Assembly (NCBI RefSeq): GCF_900635455.1
Contig: NZ_LR134116.1
Coordinates: 1,922,001 to 1,986,000 of the forward strand
Direction of reading: 5' to 3'
DNA from: Yersinia intermedia
Lineage (GTDB): Bacteria; Pseudomonadota; Gammaproteobacteria; Enterobacterales; Enterobacteriaceae
Length of the DNA: 64,000 nucleotides
Of the stretch, positions 37,483 to 46,989 are shown in pieces. Under the pieces are notes generated by a model, which worked only from the letters and a program-made list of their open reading frames with translations, was not told the origin of the DNA and ran no database searches. Made by a program: the position numbers and the translations under genes. The first letter of the stretch is position 1. Each line of letters opens with the position of its first letter.

Positions 37483-39220
37483 AAGTAAGCTCCTTGCTTG
37501 GGTTAAGCGGCAGTGTCAGGGTAACACGTAGCCCGATCTTGCCATTGGTGGCCATGTGGTTAAGCAGGGCCAGACTCCCGCCCTGACTACTGACCAATCG
37601 CTGGCAAATCACCAGACCGAGACCGAGGCCATCACTTTTGGTGGATCGGAACGGGGTAAAGGGCTGATTGAGCTGTGCGGCCGTCAGGCCACCGGCATCA
37701 TCTTGCAAAATCAATGTCGCCACATCGGCTTGCTGATAAGCACTGAACCATAATTGGCGGGCGCCAGCCTGCAAACTGTTTGTGATCAGATTACACAATA
37801 CCTGATCGAGCAGCGTGGGCGGTAAAAGTAGCGCTAATGATGCCTCGATATCGGTGTGCAGTTCACAAGGTTGCGGCTGTCTGGTTGCTGCCAGTAACTG
37901 CCAGAGATGATCAACCAAAGCAGGCAGTGGTTGGCGGATGGCGGGGCTATGTGCGGTGGGCTGTTTCCCCACCCATAACCGCAAGTTAGCAATGGTATCA
38001 GCTCCCCGTCGGGCCTGATGGCTGATTTGATTCAAAATGGGCAGCAATGGGTGATCAGCCAGCTCTCGTTGCAGGCGAATAGCGCAGCCATCGGCATAAT
38101 GCTGAATAGCGCTGAGCGGCTGATTCAGTTCATGGGCAAACCCCGATGCCATCTCACCAAGAATACTCAGGCGCTGAGCTTGTTCCAACGCACTTTCCCT
38201 GACCCTAAGTTGTTGGTGAAGTTGCTCCAACTGCTGGCTGCGGCGGCGTACCAGAAAAGCTACCCAGATATGATTGGCGGCGAGCAATAACAGAATCACC
38301 GCAATGGCGGCAATTAACAACCGATGCTGTTGCGCCCAAGCAAGGATCTGTTGCCAGAACTGCGGCTGCTGGGGATGTTGATTAACGGAACGCAGCAAAC
38401 TTTCGACCTGACTGGTGGAGGAGGGCGCACCCCATTGTGGCGTTTTGCCATCATCGGGGCTGAGCAAAATCCGCGTAACATTATCGGCTAGCTCATCCGG
38501 CACTTGGGATAAGGCCGCAAACGACCAATTCGGATATAACTCGGTGCTGCTCAGACATGGAATGGCGGTTTTCTTTGCCAATAGCGGCTTAAAGTCTGCG
38601 ACACGTACTAATCCTTCCTGCTGCATATCCTCCAGCAGGCAAGTGGGCACGATAGCGGCGGAGATAGCGCGATCTCGCAGCAGATAGATTAGCGCATCCA
38701 CGGGGAAGCCAGAAAAATGCAATTGAAAATCCTGTTCAGGTTGCAGCCCTGTATCCCGTAGCGCTTTGTATCCCAGTAAGTAACCGCCAAAGGCATGAGG
38801 AGAGACGGCCCCCACGCGTTTGCCGATCAACCCTTGGGGATTATGGATATCACTGTCAGCACGCACCAGAATAACACTGCCGATCACATTGCGACTGGTG
38901 CTGTCCAGCTCATGGCTGGAACGCAAAGAAACCAGCCAACGCAGAGGGTAGTGGTTATCAATTTGCACATATTGCGCCGGATTGGTCAGTAGAAAATCAA
39001 TTCGGTTTTGCTCCACGGCACTTTTCATCGCATTTAAATCCAAGGGTAATAACTGAAAGTGCTGCCCCGCTAAGTGCTGATTAAGGCGATCGGCCAACGG
39101 TTGCCAATGGGTTTGCGCTTGGGCATCGCCGCGCAAGGCCAGCACACCGATAGTCCAGTCTCTGGCATGAACCTCTGAAACACATAAATACAGCAGTAGC
39201 ACCAGTACTCTGAAGTACAT
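37460..39220 (-). CDS. ttrS: Tetrathionate sensor histidine kinase TtrS
   Basis: A 586-residue sensor kinase: signal/anchor at the N-terminus, a periplasmic PhnD-like binding domain (about 20-270) that senses tetrathionate, a membrane segment (about 292-312, LLIAAIAVILLLLAANHIW), then a kinase core. The H box is FAHELNQPLSAI, the N box NLITNSLQAG and the G box GLGLGLVICQRLV. It faces away from ttrB, with about 230 bases of control DNA between. Length and layout match Salmonella TtrS. Confidence 0.95.
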   Translation of the reverse strand: MYFRVLVLLLYLCVSEVHARDWTIGVLALRGDAQAQTHWQPLADRLNQHLAGQHFQLLPLDLNAMKSAVEQNRIDFLLTNPAQYVQIDNHYPLRWLVSLRSSHELDSTSRNVIGSVILVRADSDIHNPQGLIGKRVGAVSPHAFGGYLLGYKALRDTGLQPEQDFQLHFSGFPVDALIYLLRDRAISAAIVPTCLLEDMQQEGLVRVADFKPLLAKKTAIPCLSSTELYPNWSFAALSQVPDELADNVTRILLSPDDGKTPQWGAPSSTSQVESLLRSVNQHPQQPQFWQQILAWAQQHRLLIAAIAVILLLLAANHIWVAFLVRRRSQQLEQLHQQLRVRESALEQAQRLSILGEMASGFAHELNQPLSAIQHYADGCAIRLQRELADHPLLPILNQISHQARRGADTIANLRLWVGKQPTAHSPAIRQPLPALVDHLWQLLAATRQPQPCELHTDIEASLALLLPPTLLDQVLCNLITNSLQAGARQLWFSAYQQADVATLILQDDAGGLTAAQLNQPFTPFRSTKSDGLGLGLVICQRLVSSQGGSLALLNHMATNGKIGLRVTLTLPLNPSKELTFVTDSST

Positions 39221-39450
39221 GCATTGTCCTTTTTATGATCCCGATCGCGGTGCCCAATTGTCCTGGATCAAGTCGCTAAAGGGAATGTGGAAAACCACAA
39301 TAGGGTTTCTGCGGTGTGATTTCTACACTCCCTTCATCAAGAAAAATCTCACTACGAATAGATTCCAACTCAATAATTTTATTTCAGTTAATTATCTGGG
39401 CAGGCACCCGGCTGAACAAACTGTTTGCACAGAGCATGATGAGGCAAAAA
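39221..39450 (+). promoter_or_regulatory. ttrS / ttrB divergent control region
   Basis: Two candidate sites can be seen. TTGTC-ctgg-ATCAA (39258-39271) matches 8 of 10 FNR consensus bases, in line with anaerobic control of ttr genes in Salmonella. TGTGG-aaaa-CCACA (39286-39299) is a perfect dyad, a candidate TtrR operator; a looser GTGT-N7-ACAC dyad follows at 39314-39328. Assignments to proteins are inference. Confidence 0.55.
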
Positions 39451-40185
39451 ATGGATCAAGGGAAAAGAGCATTTCTACAACGGATCGGCGTGTTAACTGC
39501 TGGCGCAGCATTGGTGCCATTGGCGGATGCCGGCTGGCAGATGGAACCGGCACGCCAACAAGGTGATATCAAACGGCGTTACGCCATGTTGATTGATTTG
39601 CGCCGCTGTATTGGTTGCCAGGCATGTACCGTCAGTTGTGCGATTGAAAACCAACTGCCACAAGGCCAGTTTCGTACCACAGTCAATCAGTATCAAATTG
39701 CCCTGTCTGGGGCAGAAAGTGTCACCAATGTACTGCTCCCCCGGCTGTGTAACCACTGCGATAACCCGCCTTGCGTGCCCGTTTGCCCTGTACAAGCCAC
39801 TTATCAGCGTCAGGATGGCATTGTGGTTGTCGATAATACCCGTTGTGTCGGTTGCGCGTATTGTGTTCAGGCTTGCCCGTATGAAGCCCGTTTTATCAAT
39901 CACAGTACCCAAACTGCGGATAAATGTACTTTTTGTGTCCATCGTCTGGATGTCGGGCTACTGCCTGCTTGTGTGGAATCTTGTGTTGGCGGGGCGCGGA
40001 TTATCGGCGATTTACGTGATAACAACAGTACATTGCGCAAAATGCTGCTTGAGCATGCGTCGGACATCAAGGTGTTGAAACCGGAGCAAGGTACTCACCC
40101 TCAGGTGTTTTATCTCGGGCTGAATGAGGTTTTTACCCGACCATTGCAAGGCCAACCCGCACTCTGGCAGGAGGTTCACCCATGA
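39451..40185 (+). CDS. ttrB: Tetrathionate reductase iron-sulfur subunit TtrB
   Basis: A 244-residue ferredoxin-like electron-transfer subunit. ATG at 39451 (MDQGKRAFLQRIG) follows GAGG six bases upstream and matches the Salmonella start; the frame is open further upstream to 39316. An N-terminal KRAFLQRIG-type Tat-like signal precedes four cysteine clusters for [4Fe-4S] centres: CIGCQACTVSC, CNHCDNPPCVPVCP, CVGCAYCVQACP and CTFCVHRL with later Cys. It passes electrons from TtrC to TtrA. It overlaps ttrC by the ATGA motif. Confidence 0.97.
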   Translation: MDQGKRAFLQRIGVLTAGAALVPLADAGWQMEPARQQGDIKRRYAMLIDLRRCIGCQACTVSCAIENQLPQGQFRTTVNQYQIALSGAESVTNVLLPRLCNHCDNPPCVPVCPVQATYQRQDGIVVVDNTRCVGCAYCVQACPYEARFINHSTQTADKCTFCVHRLDVGLLPACVESCVGGARIIGDLRDNNSTLRKMLLEHASDIKVLKPEQGTHPQVFYLGLNEVFTRPLQGQPALWQEVHP

Positions 40186-41234
40186 TCCGTGAAATTTTAG
40201 CTCGTCCGCAAGATATCGCCTGGTTACCTTGGGCGGTGCAGTATTTCTTTTTTATCGGGCTGGCCTGTAGCGGGGTGTTGTTTGCCTGCTGGCAACGGGT
40301 GTCCTCTCGCCACCAGCAGAACCCACTGGAGTTTGCCGCACTGATGTTGGCAGTGACGGCGGTGGTGGTAGCGCCATTGGCGCTCAATGCCGACCTTCAT
40401 CAACCGGCCCGCGTCTGGCACTTCTATGCCCACTTTACGCCGTGGTCGTGGATGTCATGGGGTTCGCTCTTCTTACCGCTATTTACCCTACTGGTGCTGT
40501 TCTATTTTCTGGCACTGACCTACAGCCGATTACGGGCAAAACCACTGGACCGAGTATTGACTGGTTTAGCATGGCTGTGTGGGTTTTCTGCTGTCAGTAT
40601 TTTACTCTACACCGGCCGCGAGGTGTCAATCCTCCGTGCCCAGCCTGTGTGGTTTAGCCTATGGTTGCCGCTGTTTATCTTCCTGACCGCCTGGCAGACG
40701 ATACCCCCCTTACTGGCTACCTGGTTGTGGCGTGAACCACAGTATCAGGCGGCACTGGCACGCTGGCAATTCATCAATTTAGTGCTGTTGGCGTTGGTTA
40801 CTGTGCTGTGGGTCAGTGGTGATAATACCTCGGCACAAGCGTTGCGCCATTGGGCTGCGGGCGCGCAGGCTTTGGCTGCATTCCCTGTTGTGTTGTGGCT
40901 ATTGCTTTTGGCAATGGCGCTAGTCAATTGGAAAAAAACGTTATCAAGCGGGGTGGTGGTGGCTCAGGTACTGGCTGCGCTGACATTGTGTTGGTCGGTG
41001 CGCTGGTTATTGCTGATGCACACTCAAACGTTGCCCAAATACAACGTGTTAGCCAATCCCTATTCGTTGCCGCTAGGCAGTGAAGGATTGTTGGCGGTTA
41101 TAGGTACATTCGGGTTATGGGTCGCGGTGATTATTGCTACCCGCGAAGGTGTCAGATGGCTTGAACAACAATTCTCAAGTGAAAAAACAGTCTCTGGCGA
41201 GAAAACAGTGGAAGGAGAAATGCATCATGGCTAA
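40182..41234 (+). CDS. ttrC: Tetrathionate reductase membrane anchor TtrC
   Basis: A 350-residue NrfD-family integral membrane subunit with about nine membrane segments (LPWAVQYFFFIGLACSGVLF at the start). It oxidises quinol and anchors TtrAB to the periplasmic face of the inner membrane. Its start overlaps ttrB by 4 bases and its end overlaps ttrA by 8 bases, so the three genes are translationally coupled. The hydrophilic Lys/Glu-rich tail is short. Confidence 0.96.
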   Translation: MIREILARPQDIAWLPWAVQYFFFIGLACSGVLFACWQRVSSRHQQNPLEFAALMLAVTAVVVAPLALNADLHQPARVWHFYAHFTPWSWMSWGSLFLPLFTLLVLFYFLALTYSRLRAKPLDRVLTGLAWLCGFSAVSILLYTGREVSILRAQPVWFSLWLPLFIFLTAWQTIPPLLATWLWREPQYQAALARWQFINLVLLALVTVLWVSGDNTSAQALRHWAAGAQALAAFPVVLWLLLLAMALVNWKKTLSSGVVVAQVLAALTLCWSVRWLLLMHTQTLPKYNVLANPYSLPLGSEGLLAVIGTFGLWVAVIIATREGVRWLEQQFSSEKTVSGEKTVEGEMHHG

Positions 41235-44200
41235 GTCTACACGGCGTCAATGGTTAAAAGGCAGTTTAGCCTTGGGCGGAGTGGTTGCATTTGCTGCCAG
41301 TTATCATGCTGTGGCACGCAAAACATTGGCTGGCCTGATTGATGGCAGTGCCGGAAAGCTTACGCTCGATCCTGTTAGTGCCAATGCATTAGCGCCAGAA
41401 GGGCGTATCGGGCAGCAGTGGCAGGCCAATCCACAACAAGCGGTTTCAATGACGCAATGTTTTGGTTGTTGGACCTTGTGTGGCCTGCGGGTGCGAGTCG
41501 ATACCCAGCACAATCAAATCCTGCGCATCGCCGGTAACCCCTATCACCCGTTGTCTCATGACCACCATTTTCCGTATCAATTACCGCTGAGTGAAGCGCT
41601 GCAACGTTTGGGGGGAGAGTCAGGCATGGCGGGGCGTTCAACGGCCTGTGCGCGCGGCGCGACGCTATTAGAGGGGGTCGATAGCCCCTATCGTATTACC
41701 GAACCGATGAAACGTGTCGGGCCACGGGGCAGTGGTAAATGGCAGCGTATCAGCTTTGAGCAACTGGTGACGGAAGTGACCGACGGTGGTGATTTATTTG
41801 GTGAAGGGCCGGTTGAGGGGCTACGGGCTATCCGTGACCTGATTACCCCCATCGATACTCAGCAGCCCTCACTAGGGCCGAAAGCTAATCAATTGCTCGT
41901 GACTAACGCCGGTGATGATGGGCGCGATGCTTTTATCCGGCGCTTTGCTAGTCAAGCATTCGGCACTAAAAATCTCGGTAGTCACGGGGCGTATTGCGGC
42001 TTGGCGTATCGTGCCGGTTCGGGTGCGTTGATGGGGGATTTAGACAAAAATGCCCATGTGAAGCCGGATTGGGATAACGTTCGTTTTGCCCTATTTCTGG
42101 GTACCTCACCCGCGCAATCTGGCAACCCGTTTAAGCGACAAGGGCGTCAGTTAGCCAATGCTCGCCAGCGTGATGATTTCAACTATGTGGTGGTCGCTCC
42201 CGCGCTGCCACTGACCACCACATTGGCTAATCAGCATAACCGTTGGGTTCCGGTGTTGCCAGGCACAGATGCTGCGTTGGTAATGGCGATGATCTGTTGG
42301 ATTATCGAACAGAACCGTTTTAACCACGCTTACTTATCTGTTCCCGGTGATGTCGCCATGCAGGCGGCGGGTGAACGCAGTTGGACCAATGCCAGCCATC
42401 TGGTGATTACAACCGCCACTCATCCACTGGCAGGCCAGTTCCTCCGTGTCAGCCAGCTAAGTGGTGTGTCAGTGGCTGAAGGTGAAGAGAGCCAAGTCTT
42501 AGTGCAAGGGGCTGACGGCGCATTGCAGCCTGCTGCACCGGCATTACACGCTGAATTATTCGTCACGCGTGAGGTCACCTTACATGATGGCCAAATTGTA
42601 CAAGTGCAATCAGGTATGGCGTGTTTGCGGCAAGCGGCAGCGCGTTTTACTCTGGCAGAATACAGCCAGCAATGTGGCGTCCCGGTAGAGACAATTATCG
42701 GTTTAGCAAAAGAATTCACCGCTTATCAGCGCCAGGCGGCCGTTATCTCCCATGGTGGCATGATGGGTGGCAATGGTTTTTATACCACTTGGGCGGTAAT
42801 GATGCTCAATGCCCTGATTGGTAACCTGAATCTCAAGGGTGGGGTTTCGGTAGGGGGTGGCAAGTTTGATGGTTTTGCTGATGGTCCTCGCTATCAGTTA
42901 GCTACTTTTGCTGGAATGATCAAACCAAAAGGGTTGCCACTATCGCGCGGCAAGCAATGCTATGAACAATCGCAAGAGTATCAGCAAAAGATTCAACAGG
43001 GCCAGCCTGGCTATCCAGCCCGTGGCCCGTGGTATCCCTTTGTCGGCGGGCAATTGACCGAACAATTGGCACCGGCACTGGCGGGTTATCCCTATCCGCT
43101 TAAGGCATGGATTAGCCATATGACTAATCCGCTGTACGGGGTCGCGGGGCTGCGCAACTTGATTGAGGCGAAACTACAAGATCCTCGTCAATTGCCGCTA
43201 TTTATTGCCATTGATGCTTTTATGAATGAAACCACTGCATTGGCTGACTATATCGTACCGGATACCCATAATTTTGAGAGTTGGGGATTCAGTGCGCCTT
43301 GGGCCGGGGTACTGGTGAAGGCCAGCACGGCCCGCTGGCCCGTCGTGGCATCACGCACTGCCCGCACGGCTCAAGGCGAGCCGGTGGCCATGGAGAGCTT
43401 CCTGATTGCAGTGGCCAAGGCATTGCAATTACCGGGGTTTGGTGCCAATGCAATGCAGGACAGTCAGGGGAATAACTTGCCGCTGGAGCGAGCAGAGGAT
43501 TACTACTTACGCGCCGCTGCCAATATTGCTTATAGCGGTGAAAAACCACTGCCACTGGCCTCTGATGAGGAACTGAAATTAACCGGCGTGGATCGCTTAT
43601 GGCCTGACTTACACCGTAGTTTGTATGTTGATGAGCAGCGCCGGGTGGCTTATCTGTTGGCGCGTGGTGGGCGTTTTGCGCCTTATGAGAAAAGCTGGAA
43701 CGGTGATGCCACCGGGCCGCAGTGGAAAAAGCCACTGCAAATCTGGAGCGAAAATGTCGCGCAACATCACCATGCGATAACTGGCGAGCGTTATAGCGGC
43801 TGTCCGACCTGGTATCCACCTCGTCTGGCAGACGGTTCCGATGTCTTTACCCATTATCCGGCAGCGGACTGGCCTTTACGCTTAATGTCCTTCAAATCCC
43901 ATCTAATGAGCAGTTCTACCGCGATGATTGAGCGTTTACGCGCGGTCAAACCCACCAATTTGGTGGCGATTAATCCAACTGATGCTCAGCGCTATGGGAT
44001 ACAGCACGGTGACAGTGTGCGCCTGACAACCCCCGGAGGTCAGATGGAGGTGCAGGTAAGTTTATTGGATGGTGTTATGCCCGGAGTGGTTGCTATTGAA
44101 CATGGTTATGGACATCGCGAGATGGGGGCCAGAACACATTGGTTGGACGGGGTTATGATGGCATCAGACCCGCGTATTGGTCAGGGGAGCAATCTGAATG

Positions 44201-44310
44201 ACTTAGGATTTACTGATCCAACGCGGGAAGTTCCCAATACCTGGCTGGATTGGGTCAGTGGTGCGGCGGTGCGGCAAGGGTTACCGGCTAAATTAGACGT
44301 AATTAGCTAG
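41227..44310 (+). CDS. ttrA: Tetrathionate reductase catalytic subunit TtrA
   Basis: A 1027-residue molybdopterin oxidoreductase. ATG at 41227 is chosen because it places the twin-arginine signal STRRQWLKGSLALGG at the N-terminus; the frame is open upstream inside ttrC. The N-terminal [4Fe-4S] site has CFGCWTLCGLRV with a later CARG. MGD-binding domains follow (for example VISHGGMMGGNGFYTTW, AIDAFMNETTALADYIVPDT) and a C-terminal MopB_CT domain (LVAINPTDAQRYGIQHGD). It reduces tetrathionate to thiosulfate in the periplasm. Last gene of ttrBCA. Confidence 0.97.
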   Translation: MAKSTRRQWLKGSLALGGVVAFAASYHAVARKTLAGLIDGSAGKLTLDPVSANALAPEGRIGQQWQANPQQAVSMTQCFGCWTLCGLRVRVDTQHNQILRIAGNPYHPLSHDHHFPYQLPLSEALQRLGGESGMAGRSTACARGATLLEGVDSPYRITEPMKRVGPRGSGKWQRISFEQLVTEVTDGGDLFGEGPVEGLRAIRDLITPIDTQQPSLGPKANQLLVTNAGDDGRDAFIRRFASQAFGTKNLGSHGAYCGLAYRAGSGALMGDLDKNAHVKPDWDNVRFALFLGTSPAQSGNPFKRQGRQLANARQRDDFNYVVVAPALPLTTTLANQHNRWVPVLPGTDAALVMAMICWIIEQNRFNHAYLSVPGDVAMQAAGERSWTNASHLVITTATHPLAGQFLRVSQLSGVSVAEGEESQVLVQGADGALQPAAPALHAELFVTREVTLHDGQIVQVQSGMACLRQAAARFTLAEYSQQCGVPVETIIGLAKEFTAYQRQAAVISHGGMMGGNGFYTTWAVMMLNALIGNLNLKGGVSVGGGKFDGFADGPRYQLATFAGMIKPKGLPLSRGKQCYEQSQEYQQKIQQGQPGYPARGPWYPFVGGQLTEQLAPALAGYPYPLKAWISHMTNPLYGVAGLRNLIEAKLQDPRQLPLFIAIDAFMNETTALADYIVPDTHNFESWGFSAPWAGVLVKASTARWPVVASRTARTAQGEPVAMESFLIAVAKALQLPGFGANAMQDSQGNNLPLERAEDYYLRAAANIAYSGEKPLPLASDEELKLTGVDRLWPDLHRSLYVDEQRRVAYLLARGGRFAPYEKSWNGDATGPQWKKPLQIWSENVAQHHHAITGERYSGCPTWYPPRLADGSDVFTHYPAADWPLRLMSFKSHLMSSSTAMIERLRAVKPTNLVAINPTDAQRYGIQHGDSVRLTTPGGQMEVQVSLLDGVMPGVVAIEHGYGHREMGARTHWLDGVMMASDPRIGQGSNLNDLGFTDPTREVPNTWLDWVSGAAVRQGLPAKLDVIS

Positions 44311-44330
44311 CAGGCTATCAATTTTGACTT

Positions 44331-44361
44331 AAATCCCTCGTTATTAAAGAGGGATTTTTCT
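44331..44361 (+). terminator. Terminator of ttrBCA
   Basis: AAATCCCTC / GAGGGATTT stem with an 8-base loop and a following T-rich tract, 20 bases after the ttrA stop. Confidence 0.85.
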
Positions 44362-44424
44362 TTCTACGTTATGATATTTCCGATGTATAAATGGATGTCA
44401 TTCATTATTATCGGAGAGCCGTCG

Positions 44425-44583
44425 ATGGCAGCAGCAAGACTCAGTGCGGGTTTATTGGTTGTCGGTGGCATATTGGGTTATATGGGGGCTTACTGGCAAA
44501 CCCTCTCTTTGCTGGTTGCTGCCGGCGTTGCTTTGCTCACCGGGATCGTTCTTTCCGCTTTTACTGATCGTGATTACCGCTAA
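44425..44583 (+). CDS. Small two-helix membrane protein, unknown function
   Basis: A 52-residue protein, MAAARLSAGLLVVGG onward, with two membrane segments (about 7-23 and 27-45) and a charged tail (SAFTDRDYR). ATG at 44425 has GGAGAGCCGTCG in front, a good ribosome binding site; the frame is open further upstream. It lies between the ttrA terminator and trhO. No family recognised. Confidence 0.65.
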   Translation: MAAARLSAGLLVVGGILGYMGAYWQTLSLLVAAGVALLTGIVLSAFTDRDYR

Positions 44584-44759
44584 AGATGTTCCGCAGTCAT
44601 GTTTCAGGTATTATATGCGCCGCACGGACTTCCCCGTGGCGAAAATCAATTCTATTATGTGATGAATTAACGTGGCTAACAGGCCGATAAATCGCATAAC
44701 TTATTGAGAAATAATTAAATATTTATCAGTAACCTCTTCGAAAGACAGGAACGTACACC

Positions 44760-45827
44760 ATGCCAGTGTTACATAACCGAATTTCTAATGAGGAACTTAA
44801 AGCGCGCATGTTGGCTGAAACCGAACCGCGCACCACAGTTTCTTTTTATAAATACTTCACTCTGGAAGATGCCAAAAGCTTCCGTGATGGCCTCTATAGT
44901 CAATTTGTTAAACTCGGCGTGTTTGGCCGGGTTTATGTGGCTAAAGAGGGGATCAATGCACAAATCAGTGTGCCCGCTAATCGTTATGATGAGTTCAAAA
45001 CAGTACTGTTTGCCGCACATCCCGCGCTGGATCAGGTGCGGCTGAATGTGGCTCACGAAGATGACGGTAAGTCATTCTGGGTGCTGCGTATGAAAGTTCG
45101 CGAACGCATTGTGGCGGACGGTATTGATGATGATAGTTTCGACCCCAGCAATATCGGGCATTACCTGAAGGCCGATCAGGTCAATCAGATGATTGATGAC
45201 CCTGATACTTTGTTTGTTGATATGCGAAACCATTATGAGTACGAAGTGGGCCATTTCGAAAATGCCATTGAAGTCCCTTCTGATACCTTCCGCGAACAAC
45301 TGCCAATGGCGGTTGATATGTTGCAACATGACAAAGAGAAAAATATTGTTATGTATTGCACCGGCGGGATTCGCTGTGAAAAGGCCAGTGCTTATATGCT
45401 GCACAACGGCTTTAAAAATGTTTATCACGTTGAGGGCGGTATTATTGAATATGCCCGTAAAGCTAAAGAACAGGGGTTGCCGCTGAAGTTTATCGGTAAA
45501 AACTTTGTTTTTGATGAGCGCATGGGGGAGCGGATCTCTGACGATGTGATTGCCCATTGCCATCAGTGTGGCACGCCCTGTGATACGCATACCAACTGCA
45601 AGAATGATGGTTGCCACTTGCTATTTATTCAGTGTCCGGCCTGTGCGGCAAAGTTTGCTGGTTGCTGTAGTGAGATCTGTCAGGAAGAGCTGAAGTTGCC
45701 ACAAGAAGAGCAACGTTCACGCCGTGCCGGGCGTGAGAATGGCATCAAGATTTTTAATAAGTCGAAGGGATTGTTGCAAACCACCATGCACATTCCGATG
45801 CCGGAAAAGAGCGCAGATAAAAAATAG
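44760..45827 (+). CDS. trhO: tRNA uridine(34) hydroxylase TrhO (YceA)
   Basis: A 355-residue rhodanese-family protein: an N-terminal acylphosphatase-like domain (about 1-115), a rhodanese domain (about 130-225) with the catalytic cysteine in [12 protein letters not shown], and a C-terminal Cys-rich segment ([31 protein letters not shown]) suggesting metal binding. TrhO hydroxylates U34 of certain tRNAs to ho5U, an oxygen-dependent route. Length and sequence match E. coli YceA (350). Confidence 0.95.
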   Translation: MPVLHNRISNEELKARMLAETEPRTTVSFYKYFTLEDAKSFRDGLYSQFVKLGVFGRVYVAKEGINAQISVPANRYDEFKTVLFAAHPALDQVRLNVAHEDDGKSFWVLRMKVRERIVADGIDDDSFDPSNIGHYLKADQVNQMIDDPDTLFVDMRNHYEYEVGHFENAIEVPSDTFREQLPMAVDMLQHDKEKNIVMYCTGGIRCEKASAYMLHNGFKNVYHVEGGIIEYARKAKEQGLPLKFIGKNFVFDERMGERISDDVIAHCHQCGTPCDTHTNCKNDGCHLLFIQCPACAAKFAGCCSEICQEELKLPQEEQRSRRAGRENGIKIFNKSKGLLQTTMHIPMPEKSADKK

Positions 45828-45862
45828 TCGTAGGGCCAACCTACTGGATACACTATTAAAGT

Positions 45863-45902
45863 AAGACGTTGTCGGTTATTTTATTCGATAGCGTCTTTTT
45901 TA
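45863..45902 (+). terminator. Possible terminator of trhO
   Basis: AAGACG / CGTCTT ends with a long AT-rich loop and a following run of T. The stem is short, so confidence is low. Confidence 0.45.
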
Positions 45903-45945
45903 TGCCATATTTAGCGCAATGGCGATTCCAATACAAGGATTGATA

Positions 45946-46989
45946 ATGACAATACCTGGGGTGAGTAGCCAAGGGCTACGGTTAGTCACGATGCTGGCAA
46001 TGCTGGTGGTTATTATGGCGGGGATAAAAGCGGCATCGCCGATCGTGGTTCCGTTCTTGCTGGCTATATTTCTTGCTATCGTATTAAATCCATTAGTGAA
46101 ACTGTTGGAGAAAATAAAAATTCCCCGCACTTTAGCTATTGTCTTATTGGTCACCATTATTATTTTACTCATGGCATTGCTCTTTAGCCGCCTGGGTTCT
46201 TCATTAAATGAGTTTGCCCGTTCATTGCCACAATATCGGGGCATGATGCTGGAAAAAATGCGCGACCTGCAAGAGTTTGCGATGCGCTTTAATATTGAGT
46301 TCTCGGTGGATGACATTATGAAGCATGTCGATCCCAGCACCGCTATGAACTTTGTGACCCGCCTACTTAGTCACCTTTCTGGTGCCATGGCCAGCATGTT
46401 CTTACTGCTGATGACGGTGGTCTTTATGTTGTTTGAAGTGGAACGATTGCCTTATAAAATGCAGTTGATGTTTGATAACCCTGAGCAAGGGAATGCGATT
46501 CTCAAACGTGCGCTAAATGGCGTAACCCACTATCTGGTAATCAAAACGATTATTAGCATTGCGACGGGGATTGTTATTTGGTTATTCCTGGCCGCGATGG
46601 GGGTCCGATTCGCTTTCCTTTGGGGACTTCTGGCCTTTGTACTCAATTATATACCTAACATCGGCTCCGTATTGGCGGCTATGCCACCCATCATTCAGGC
46701 ACTGTTATTTAATGGTTTTGCCGATGCATTTGCTGTTACCTGCGGGTATATTCTGATTAATCTGATTGGGGGCAATATTATTGACCCACGGATGATGGGG
46801 CGTGGCTTGGGCCTATCAACATTGGTGGTGTTCTTATCCTTGATTTTTTGGGGGTGGTTACTCGGGCCGATTGGTATGCTGCTCTCTGTTCCATTAACGA
46901 TTATTGCCAAAATAGTATTAGAGTTAACACCAGACGGTTATAAAATCGCTGTGTTATTGAGTGATGGTAAACCTGCCAAGATTGAGTAG
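45946..46989 (+). CDS. tqsA: AI-2 exporter TqsA (AI-2E family)
   Basis: A 347-residue membrane protein of the AI-2E/UPF0118 family with about eight membrane segments. ATG at 45946 (MTIPGVSSQG) follows AAGGATTGATA; an in-frame ATG at 45919 has no ribosome binding site. Family text is visible in the C-terminal half: GVTHYLVIKTIISI, LAFVLNYIPNIGSVLA and LVVFLSLIFWGWLLGPIGMLL. In E. coli, TqsA exports autoinducer-2 and affects biofilm formation. Its genomic position differs from E. coli, where it lies near pntAB. Confidence 0.9.
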   Translation: MTIPGVSSQGLRLVTMLAMLVVIMAGIKAASPIVVPFLLAIFLAIVLNPLVKLLEKIKIPRTLAIVLLVTIIILLMALLFSRLGSSLNEFARSLPQYRGMMLEKMRDLQEFAMRFNIEFSVDDIMKHVDPSTAMNFVTRLLSHLSGAMASMFLLLMTVVFMLFEVERLPYKMQLMFDNPEQGNAILKRALNGVTHYLVIKTIISIATGIVIWLFLAAMGVRFAFLWGLLAFVLNYIPNIGSVLAAMPPIIQALLFNGFADAFAVTCGYILINLIGGNIIDPRMMGRGLGLSTLVVFLSLIFWGWLLGPIGMLLSVPLTIIAKIVLELTPDGYKIAVLLSDGKPAKIE

